From Istiophorus platypterus (Eukaryota > Chordata > Actinopteri > Istiophoriformes > Istiophoridae), in contig CM029120.1 of assembly GCA_016859345.1 (NCBI GenBank), forward strand, positions 22,257,001 through 22,321,000: DNA of 64,000 nucleotides. The letters run 5' to 3'. Shown piece after piece: positions 17,073 to 26,736 of this stretch; the first letter of the stretch is position 1, and every line of letters starts with the position of its first letter. Below the pieces are notes generated by a model that searched no databases, was not told the origin of the DNA, and worked only from the letters and a program-made list of their open reading frames with translations. The position numbers and the translations under genes were made by a program.

Positions 17073-19381
17073 ATGTCTCAACAGCCTGCTTTTCCCCGAA
17101 CGTCCTTCCTGTTGCTTTGCATTCTGGGTATGACCTTTGTGACATCTGGCTTCCCTCAGCCTCGACTACCTCTCAGGTGGTTACTCATTAAATCTTAATA
17201 AAGGTGCAGAAAACTATAGCTGTTATTGGTTCTAAGTACTGAACTAATTGACCAAAGAGCTAATTAACACTTCTGGCATACCTCACTCAACATCTTACAT
17301 TTTTCTTCTTATTTATTTACTTGGTTCAATGGTCTACTTGTTTATGTATTTCAAAAATAATATAGACTAATATGAAACGTGGATTACACTATATTAACAT
17401 TCTTTATATTTCTATATCATTCTTTGAAATGTATCATTCTTTGCTGCAATTTACCAATATTCTAGGATGCAAGTTATGCAAGAAATCAGTAAGTGTCATC
17501 TTATCTGATTCCAGAAGTACTGATGATTCAGGGGAATCTAAACAAGATGACTGGTATGTCCTCTTTCCTTCCATCTCTCTCCGTGATTGGAGCATTCGAA
17601 TGACGTCAGCACCCAGCCTTGGAGCAACAGCCCACAGCAAGGCAGGACTGATGAAGGAGGCGTGGCTCTTTGGCCCAGAGAGGGCAGAGGCAAGGTAACT
17701 GCATAGTGAAGGAAAATGCTACTATGATGTTCCAATCAAATAATAAAATCTGTTGTTAATTACATGAGAATGGTAAAAATATTCTCATCTATTCTCAGAG
17801 AATGCAAATAGGCATACAAACAGAACAATTCTCCAGTCATAGTCTAAACAAGTCCCACAATAGTGATGTTTGGGGATTATCCATTTCTTATAGTAGATAC
17901 AATTTTCAAATGTATATTTTCAATGTTTAATAAAAATAATAAATACAGTTCTATTCAATTCCATTCTATGGGCCTGGCAGCACAAGTTTTAGAGGCAGAT
18001 ACCTATAAAACTTGGAACATAAACCATACCTGTTTGCAAGGACCTAAGGCCGTGGTTCCCAAACTTTACTGAATGTTCAGTGAAAAAAATCTCAACATAA
18101 ATTTTCTTAAGCTGCTTACCACATGTTGCCTAAGTCTGAATGTTGCAAGTGGTAAACTAAAAGGTAAATATTTTCTTGTTTCATTTATATTAAAATACTG
18201 TTTTACAAAGTGTAGATCAAACTAAATCGTAGAAAACACTAAACCTTAAAGAAATAGTTTGACACTCTGGAAATACCCTTTGGCACTTTATTACTGAAAG
18301 TTAGATGAGAAGATCCATACCACTCTAGAATCTACATAAATATGAAACTATAACAAGGAGACAGTTAGCTCAAGAGGAAATTTGGGGCTTTGGGTGATAA
18401 CTGAAGCTATACCAAAATCAAGCCAAGCACCTTGATGTAAAGACAGTAATTTAAATTACCTTCAGTATCGTCAGAAATTTTGCTCAGATTAAGTTGAGTT
18501 AAACAAGCAACAACCCCAGTGATATACATTGGCTTCAGAAAGTTCTAAGACTCCTGAACCTTTTGCATACATTATTGTGTTGTAAATTTAACTGTCAATG
18601 GACCAAATTGCAGATTTTGCTTATCAATCTACAGTCAGGAACCCACAGGTGTTCTATGGGGTTTAAGTCTGACTCAAGGACAGTCAGAGACTTGTTCCAA
18701 AGCCATTCCAGCATTTTCTGACTTTATAATTTGGGTCCTTTCATGCTGACAGGTGAACCATCAACCCAGTCTCAGGTCTCATGTACTCTGAGGCAGGTTC
18801 TTCTTCAAGGACACTTTCTATTTAGCCGAGTTCATCCTTCTCCCAATCCCAATCCTCCCTGTCCTTGTCACTGAAAAGAGAATCTTTTCCTCATGCTGTC
18901 AGAGTCCTTTGAATCCTGTTTGCCAAACTCCCAGTGGGGTGTCATATGTCTTTTGCTAAAAGTGTCTTCCATCTAGCCACTGTACCATAAGGCCTGATTG
19001 ATAGAGTGCTGCTGCTGCAGTATGAGTAGTGGGACCTTGTGTATGCCTTTCTAAACTATGTCCAGTAAATTCAGTTAAACACAGGTGAGCTCAGATCAGG
19101 TTTTATATACATCTAAAAAGATAATTCACTTTCTGAAGGTATTAGTGAGATACCTGTTTTTTTCTGGTCACTAATCCCAAGGTCATGGTCTGTATATTGC
19201 CAGCATGGAGAGGGCATGGCCTGCTCCATGGTCATCTCAGGGAGCCAGAATGGTGAAGAGGAACATGGTAGTTGCTGATGATGCTGCCTTCAGAGAGAAG
19301 AGTAAACTCCTCACCTCCATGGAGAGACAAAAGTGGCTCAACTCCTACATGCAGAAACTACTGGTGGTTAATTCTTCATGA
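17073..19381 (+). CDS. pth2: Tuberoinfundibular peptide 39 precursor (parathyroid hormone 2)
   Basis: TIP39 is a secreted neuropeptide of the parathyroid-hormone family and the ligand of the PTH2 receptor. Exons: 17073-17176, 17515-17694, 19204-19381 (TGA), phases 2/2, 153 aa. Residues 1-25 form a signal peptide with the hydrophobic core FLLLCILGMTFVTSG. Lys-Arg at residues 113-114 is a convertase site, followed by exactly 39 residues to the stop. That peptide contains ADDAAFRE and WLNSYMQKLLV, the hallmark of TIP39. An acceptor (TTTTTTCTTAG) sits one base before the ATG, so a non-coding upstream exon is expected. The propeptide (about 26-112) is longer than in mammals, where the whole precursor is about 100 residues. 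Identity rests on the mature peptide and is very secure; the first two exons follow from signal peptide, splice sites and phase. Confidence 0.93.
18247..18400 (+). repeat. Short dispersed fish repeat, family B (pth2 intron 2)
   Basis: It reads AATAGTTTGACACTCTGG .. GAAAGTTAGATGAGAAGATC .. ACCACTCT .. GGAGACAGTTAGCTC. This is the left part of the same element as the copies at 20070-20290 and 33845-33965. Confidence 0.55.
18524..19145 (-). mobile_element. Non-autonomous Tc1-like element, family C (pth2 intron 2)
   Basis: Both ends match the CAGTGCATTCAGAAAGTATT-type terminal repeat in decayed form: ATTGGCTTCAGAAAGTTCTAAGAC at the left and ATTCACTTTCTGAAGGTATT at the right. The interior matches the well-known fish family that reads GGACAGTCAGAGACTTGT .. 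AAAGCCATTCCAGCATT .. CTGATTGATAGAGTGCTGC. It has no open reading frame. It ends about 60 bp before the acceptor of the exon encoding mature TIP39. Confidence 0.75.
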
Positions 19382-19732
19382 TTATTCAATAATTTAGTCT
19401 TTAAAGCCCTTTTACCCAAAAAATAAAATTAAAAAAAAATCCTACCCTCTGAACCATACACTGTCAAAAAGCCTTTCAAAGGGATACACTAAGTCTCAGT
19501 CCTCAGTCAGTCCACTTACCTGATGATAAGTTAGACATTAAAAGTCATTAATACCTGCTGTATTATTAGTACTTAAGTCTAGACTTTGAAATTAAAATTC
19601 CGTTTCAATTTCTTGTAGCACTTTCAGTATTTTTCAGTCCTCCTCAAAACTGTGATTAAGCTACTAATTTCCCAAAAGCTAGTTAGATGAACACTTCTAT
19701 GTGAAACTGATTTGGTGTTATCTAATTTGATG

Positions 19733-19742
19733 AATAAATAAA
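19733..19742 (+). terminator. Candidate polyadenylation signal of pth2
   Basis: Two overlapping AATAAA hexamers lie about 350 nt after the pth2 stop and are followed by a TG-rich stretch (GACTGTAGTTTGTGTTTG). Confidence 0.6.
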
Positions 19743-20069
19743 GATGCAAATGTATGACTGTAGTTTGTGTTTGACTTCATATAACAGTTATCATGACAGC
19801 TGAATTTAATCGTATCGTTATTCTATTGAAAAAAATTATTCTAATATCTATATATTTATGAACTATATATTTTATGCATTTCATCTCAAACCAAAAGTAG
19901 GTAATAAGTGTTTGTACTGAGTAATTATATAAATGGCTGTAAAACTCCGTTAACACACACACACAACAAACTTTTAGAGACACATTTACCATATTCAGGC
20001 ATATTTAGAACTTTACATAGAATTAAAAAATGGTGAATTAGTAGCTCAGCATCTTGTAAGATACACTGT

Positions 20070-20290
20070 GTTTTCTCTCCGAGAATGTGATGAAGAAACT
20101 GATGCCAGTCTCATATTTGTGCACCAACTACGGAGCTGGTTTCAGGATGTGGTTAGCTTAGCTTAGACCAGAGCTATCCTGGAAGCAAATGAGGACAACA
20201 GGCCTGGTGCTGGCTTAAATTCGACAATTCGCCTATCAAAACCCTTAAAGCTAAATAATAAATATGTTGTATTTTGGGGTGGCTGTACCA
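20070..20290 (+). repeat. Short dispersed fish repeat, family B
   Basis: Carries TTTTCTCTCCGAGAATGTGA .. CTGATGCCAGTCTCATATTTGTGC .. GTGGTTAGCTTAGCTTAGACC, a diverged copy of the family also seen at 18247-18400 and 33845-33965. With the reversed copy at 20460-20600 it forms an inverted pair between pth2 and tedc1. Confidence 0.55.
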
Positions 20291-20459
20291 AAACCCTTGC
20301 ACCAGATGTATCTGGAGATACAACCCTGGGTAACTATATATGCAACTCCCCCTAAAATCATGTATTATATTGCTTACATTTGCGTTTGTGTACAGTATAA
20401 TGAGAAGGATAAAAATCAGTGACCTTTACAGGTTTCTGGATTTTTTTTTTTTTTTTTTT

Positions 20460-20600
20460 TGGACAGAACCATGCAAGCTGTTTCCGCCTGCTTCTAGTCT
20501 CTACATTATTTAGGCTAATTACAACCAACAGCTCTGTACTTAAAACACAATTGTGACTTATATAAAACTCTCCTTAAACACTAATACACATTCTGCAGAC
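20460..20600 (-). repeat. Short dispersed fish repeat, family B, minus orientation
   Basis: GCAAGCTGTTTCCGCCTGCTT .. AGTCTCTACATTATTTAGGC is a reverse-orientation fragment of family B. It is preceded by a T-only run at about 20442-20460. Confidence 0.45.
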
Positions 20601-21220
20601 CAGGGACAATACATTTCAATATCTTAATCTACCATAGGTATGATTAACTGTCAGCTGTCATCCATTAATTTAATTTTATTGTTACATTCATTGCAAGTAA
20701 TTCTGTGAACTCATTGAATATTGAACATTGTATATTTTTCCCAAGGACAGCTTACATTTTTTATTCATTTTTTCTTTATTAGCTTTATATTAATCTTTGT
20801 TTTTGTTTGACTTGTAATTTGTCTGGTTTCTTTTGTTTCTTCTTTACATGAAGAACGTTGCAATTTTATTATAAGGAAAAGATATAAAGGTCATCATCCT
20901 TTCAGCTAGAAAGATCTTCAGTAACTGAAAGCTTATTTCCTTGTGAGAGTAGAAAACGCAAGAAAGTATCTGGTTTCAACTGTAAAATGAGTTCCTTGTA
21001 ATCTAAAAAATAAAAATCCATATTGAATCTATTTCTAAATTAATTACTCAGTGTTTTGAATATCTGAACACAGTCATCACAAAAAATCAGCTGAATAATT
21101 CATGCTGTATCAATCATATAAATAGGAAAAATAGACATTTCCTAGAAAGGTCTTTATGAATTTGACAAGAGCATCTCAGTACTTTTGCGAAATTTAATCA
21201 TCCAAGTAATAAATAAAAGT

Positions 21221-22144
21221 CTATGGTGGAATCAACACCAGTTCATCTAGTCCACCAATTGTTTCCTGCAGCTGTATCGTGTTGGCCAGTCTTTGCCTGT
21301 CCCTCCTCTTCAGCAGCAGAGCCTCTGTCTGAAGAAGCAGCTGTGCAGCCTGAGATGCTGGGAGCTCATCTGGAGCTTTGGCCTTGCTATTGAGCCTCTC
21401 TGCTGCATAGTTGCTGTGTCTGACCGGCCTCTCAACCTGGAGCTTTACTCTGTAGGCCTGCGAGAGGGAGGGTAAGGAGGGGGGGGACAAGACAAGAGGA
21501 GTCAGGGAAGGGGTGCCCGATCCACCCTGAAACCGCTCTCCTCCTCTGTCCTCAGTATCTCCTCTGCCTGTCCTCTGTCCTTTCTGGGACATAAGTTGAA
21601 AAAAAAAAAAAATACACTGAAAAATTGAGCAGGTGGACACAACTATCATTTGCATATTTGAATGATCAAAGACAGGTAATCTGTACTGATGGTCTCAAAA
21701 CAACCTCCCTTGGGATAAATAAATGGTGTTGGGTCCTTTACTATATACATCTACATAAATATTATCACTCCAACACAAAATTTTCATTTCCATTTTTATG
21801 TGAATGACACAGTCTTGTATTTATTTGGCTGCTCTTCAACTCATGTTAAACAAAGATTGCACATCTGCCTCTGATGTTCCTCAGACACCTGTGTTTGTGT
21901 GTGTTATTTGCACACCTGTGTCATGAGTGGTCTTGGTAGTATGTCCTCGGATTTCTCTAGCCCTTGGTTTTCGTAGTGACACACATTGGGTGTGTGTACA
22001 GGCTTCTTGACAAGAGGATCTGTCAGATGGCAGTCCACCACACTTTCCTGCACATATGCACACACATAAGCGTGGTATCACATTTCCCAGCATACATGGC
22101 TGCTACTGAGTGGAGAAAGTGTGAGTGTATGTGTATGCGTATGG

Positions 22145-22224
<80 letters not shown>

Positions 22225-25200
22225 CAGAGTTGAAGTTTGCTATTGTTTTCCTGGGTGTTGCTGTGTCTAACTCACCATCCAGGTCCAGAATACTTTCTCC
22301 ACCTGTTTCCAATTCAGATATGCTTCTAGGAGTTCACAGAGCTGCTGCATACAAACAGAGTCCTATAAAACATACACACATAAACACTTTATAATATGTT
22401 TTTAAAAACACCCTGGGGCACATTGTGTAAACATAGTAAGTAGACATAATCATGAACATGAAAATTAATTTCTGCATTTTATAAGATAATTAAATCACTC
22501 AAACAACAACACAGGCTTGCAACAAGTAAAAAATAACAAGGGACCCAGTTCACTGTACTGGAACAACATCAAAATATTATTTATATTAGTTTCCAGGTGT
22601 ACATTGGTAACTTATTAGTTGGGTAATTCTTCCTAATTATACCATTTAATATCACTTCAACTAAGTGAGCCAAACTTCACAATCAAATGAATTCTCACTA
22701 TATACAGCTTGTCTTTACAGAATGAAACTCAAAATTCTTCAAGTATGAAATGAATAGTAAAGACCATGATAAACTAAAAGGTGATTTTTCTTACCCAATA
22801 CCAAAACCAAAATTATTTTCTGGCTAGAAGGCTCTAAATTGTAAAAAACAGAAAACTGTTTATTTGTCTAAGTATAGCTCAAACAATATGTGGAGCATAT
22901 TATTAGTAATTCAGGAACACCAACACTTACATTCTTTAGTGCTGTAGAGCTCTGATCAGAGGAGGAAGATACAGTGGAGGGGAGGCTGGAAATAAAAACC
23001 TGAGAATAGGTTAATTTCTTAGGCAACATCAAACATTGTTCAATGGGTATTTCAATCGACCAATTAAACCCCAGGCTGTTTTGGCTTGATTTTCATCCCT
23101 TTTGTTGTAAAGGCTTATAGTTAGGTCAAAACTTCTCAATAAAATTCTTATCTGCTATGAACACAGGAAATAGCATTATCCTGGAAAGAGTTAGTCTTTC
23201 TGGCTTTTCTGATTTCATGCATAAAAGTACTTGGGTAGAAATATGGGTTGTGAAAGTAACAAATGGGCTTTAACAGCAGAACAGTGTTAATAGGCCAATT
23301 CTGTCTAATGGGGGGTTGAGGTCAATAGGTCGTGCAAGCAGACTGGTTATAGTTTGTATTGGAAAGTAATGTCATTTGCAAACATTGTGCACTCAAGTAT
23401 GTCCAAAACTCTCTGATTTGTTGAACTTTGAGCAATGTTTTGCTTGGAAATGCAGAGTAGCAGCTTGTGGAAATAGAAAAGAGATTTTCTCACTGCATGA
23501 AGTAACCGAGTTCGCTCTTCTACCATGGATAGCAGGATCCGCCCTTGGTGTCTCAGATAGCCAATGAGCCACTGAAGTCTCCGCATGCAGGCCGAGTCTA
23601 ACTGGAGCTCATGAGAGACCCGAGTATTCACCTGACACACAGAGACTGAGATTATGGACATGGGACTATAAAATATAAATATATAATTACAGAATTAGGT
23701 TTACTAGTATATTATGATGGTGGTAATGGTATTCCAGTGTTACTTACAGGTATAGGTGTGAGTAGTATTTTGTCTAGTTGCTGTACTCGCTGTGTCACAA
23801 GTGTCTCTGGTGTTCCTGTAGCGAGCAGCCAGCCTAGTGCCAGGAGGAGATCTCTGCTGGAGAAGCTCCTTCCCTCCTCTCCTTCTCCTACCTCCATTCC
23901 ATATATCCATTCAGCATGGAAGCCAGTCTGCCACAGGCATTCAGTCACCAGCTTCCTGCGTTCTAAGTCTATACACAGACAGAAAGCTGGGTAATTATCC
24001 GTTATTATTATATACTGACTTGTGCTGGAATCAGATCATGGCAATATGATCTACTCTTCGTACAAAATTCCGTTGTTCAACAGATAACAAATAATAACAA
24101 AATATGTTATTAGTGTGACAGGTAACTTGCGGCTTTCAGAGGCTCCTCCCCACAAGCAATCAATAGCTACCTAATGGACAGCACCTGCTTAGGCCATAGA
24201 TAGATTTACAGTTGCTTCAGAAAATATTCAGACCCCTTCTCTTTTGCACACTTTGTTGTTCTGTACAATTAATAGAAAGGAGAAATAAAGAAAACAGGAT
24301 GTATCTGGCCACAATTTAGAGTGCTACAGCAAAGGGTTACTGGAAAAAGAGTTCAAGAACCATTCAAAAAAATCACCCGAAATAGTGTTTTTGTGATTGC
24401 TCTAAAACAGTTTTATTCTTTATGCAGTTTGTTCTAGACCATTGTTGGTGGGTAAGTATCCCCTTTCCCTTTCAGTATAGGCCTGCCCTTGCTCAGTCTC
24501 TTTTGCCAGAACTAGCTGTTTTTGATGGTATTGGTAAGTTGTCTTTTTATTGGTATTTCATCTTATTAATGACCACTGTTAAATGATTAATCTTTCTGTC
24601 TAAACATGCACAAATAAATCCTTCTGTTTTGACCTTAAAGCCTTGTGGCTGACCTGTTAATGAACTTACTTGTGTGGGTTACCCTCTTGTGCTAGCTGAA
24701 CGAAACCTTGACGGTGATTCAAAAAGTGGTCTAGTTGGCACTTTAAGACAAACTGGCATTTCGCTGACTTTGGTCACATTGGTTTTGGTCTTATACATCT
24801 GAAGCATTTTGTCCGAAGAATACAGTTCAATGTACTAATTATCAATTTGGTTATTTTATGTGTAGTTAAGGGCATATTAACGGTGTAATCATAATGAATT
24901 TGTAATCATATTCATATTGTTGATTTTTCACTTGATGTCAGTGTGAAATTGCTTTTATAAAGCGCTGGGGCAGGCAAACAGACGAGCCCTCAGGAGTTTT
25001 CAAACTGAACAAATCCAGCTGACATGGGAATCACTACAGTCCAGGACAAATAGCATATATAGCCTTGCACAGATCTGGAAAATAAAATATATTTTACTGA
25101 CCTCCTCTTAGCCGTGTGCTGGCTTCAGGGGAAACCATAGCAGTTCTCTGAAGGATGTTGGCTAGGAGCTGCCAAAACTGCCCTTCCTGAAAATAACAGC

Positions 25201-25969
25201 GAGCAGAAAGATGACCATATACTATGTAGACATGTTCAATACGCCGAGGCTATTGGGAAGAGTTCTGTCCCGAAAAGCACAGGACAATAACACACACTCC
25301 TTTATTTCAAAAGATGATCAAAACTCAGACTTTTTCTGCCTCTTTTCTAAAATGACAGTTCTCCCCACATCCCTGCTTGCAACAGTCATGGAAAATGATA
25401 TTCATTCTATCATTCATTTGATCAGAATATCACACAATCACACAATGATATTTTGGCTAATACTTATCAGGAGGAAACAGTCGTGAAATTAAAAGTCATA
25501 TACAGTTCGTTGCACTGTCTTATAGAAATTGGTCATTCGAATAATGTGATCATATATGTTTATGTGTAAAAACATTTTTGCAAAGTAACTACTAGCTGCT
25601 GTCAAATAAATGTAGCTCCAAATATTTCCCTTTGAATCGTAGTGTAGTAGAAAAACGTTAATACTCAAGTAAAGTACAAGTATCTCTAAGTGTACTCGGG
25701 TACACTACCTGAGGAGGAGTACTCAGGAGGACAGCAGACCACGAACTTACCACCTCGACGCCACCAACGAATTTCGCACGTCTGAAGGTTTCCGGAGCAG
25801 GAACAGGGTCGAGGCCAGCGGCCGCCAGCAGCCTGCAGAGAGCTCCGATCACCTGCTTCACCCGCTCCACCCGCTCCACCCGCTCCACCCGCTGCCCCTG
25901 CTCCACCCGCTGCCCCTGCTCCACCCGCTTCACCTGCTCACTCACAGGCGCTTTACTCCGCTGCATCAC
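21221..25969 (-). CDS. tedc1: Tubulin epsilon and delta complex protein 1 (C14orf80 homologue)
   Basis: TEDC1 works with TEDC2 and delta/epsilon tubulin in stabilising centriolar triplet microtubules. Minus-strand exons: 25751-25969, 25102-25186, 23748-23968, 23494-23631, 22931-22951 (uncertain), 22276-22362 and 21221-21583 (stop 21221-21223), giving about 377 aa. Family motifs: PETFRRAKF in exon 1, SSRDLLLALGWLLATGTP in exon 3, RRLQWLIGYLRHQGR in exon 4, LLEAYLNWKQVEKVFWTWM in exon 6. The last exon is charged and probably helical, ending GGLDELVLIPP. Exon 1 has an in-frame 9-nt repeat region coding VER/VEQGQR units. Two adjacent ATGs start the frame; the second is equally possible. The region between exons 4 and 6 is unsettled: exon 4 ends in phase 0, while the longer coding-looking reading of exon 5 (PSTVSSSSDQSSTALKN) needs phase 2, so a small exon may be missing. 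Confidence 0.85.
22156..22222. repeat. (TG)n microsatellite (CA on the tedc1 sense strand)
   Basis: About 67 bp of pure TG on the plus strand. On the tedc1 sense strand it is an intronic (CA)n tract starting about 54 nt after the 5' splice site of the exon at 22276-22362. Confidence 0.97.
24207..24310 (+). mobile_element. Terminal fragment of a Tc1-like element, family C (tedc1 intron)
   Basis: ACAGTTGCTTCAGAAAATATTCAGACCCCTTCTC is a decayed left terminus of the family that is better preserved at 60321-61369. No matching right end was found nearby, so this is a relic. Confidence 0.6.
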
Positions 25970-26084
25970 GGCCGCTGCTCGACAGCCATGTGATCCCAGC
26001 CTCCCTCCATTCAGCCGCTCCCACCTTCCTCTCTCCGCTCACAGCTGCTCGAACCGCGCCGCGACAACTTCCGGATACGAGGCC

Positions 26085-26098
26085 GTTGTCAGGACAAC
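26085..26098. promoter_or_regulatory. X-box-like palindrome (RFX) upstream of tedc1
   Basis: GTTGTC-AG-GACAAC is a perfect 6+2+6 palindrome 116 bp upstream of the tedc1 ATG. Each half departs by one base from the X-box consensus GTNRCC(0-3)RGYAAC. X-boxes bind RFX factors and are typical of centriole/cilium gene promoters. A CCAAT box (26124-26128, AACCAATCA) lies 26 bp further upstream. Confidence 0.55.
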
Positions 26099-26390
26099 GG
26101 GCTATCGACTGACGGGTCCGTTAACCAATCACAGACGGGATTACTGCCTCGGCCCGATTATTAAAAGCACATCCGATTGTGAAGAGTTTTGAATTCAATC
26201 GCCCACTTTATATGCTAAAATCAGAGCATTCATTCTTGAACTTTTAATTTATGGCACGAATTACATAAAAAGTTGTCCCATTCCCTAATTACAAAATTGT
26301 TATATGTGGCACTATTACATATTAACAAACTTGTCAACCGCCTCGGTTGACAAGGCTCAAATGAGAAGACAACACTGTTCATTAATAATA

Positions 26391-26396
26391 TTTATT
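26391..26396 (-). terminator. Candidate polyadenylation signal of dnal1
   Basis: AATAAA on the minus strand, about 340 nt beyond the dnal1 stop. It leaves roughly 300 bp before the tedc1 X-box-like site. Confidence 0.45.
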
Positions 26397-26736
26397 AGTA
26401 CAAACATGGTTAAAATAATTTAAAACATTAAAAACTTGGTGCACACAAGGGTAAAACATTTTTGGCCTTCAAAATAGTAAACAGAAATTAATACAATCAA
26501 TACTTATGTTTCATTTTAATCTAATCAAGTTTAGACATATATTACATGACCTCAGTAATATACTCAGAACATACACAGTCAGTGTATTTGCTGGTTATTT
26601 TGTGCTTTTTGATCTACAACACAATCTATGCTGTTGTAAAAATCACATTTTATATAAAGAAAAGCAACATTAACCATACAAAACTTAAAAAGGGTCTTAG
26701 GGAGGGGCATTGTATTTTTGTAGATAGTCATGCTTG

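Noticed and set aside
23347..23661. 104-codon minus-strand frame
   Set aside because: It is tedc1 exon 4 read through into its flanking introns; the strong donor GTGAGA after LLHA ends the real exon.
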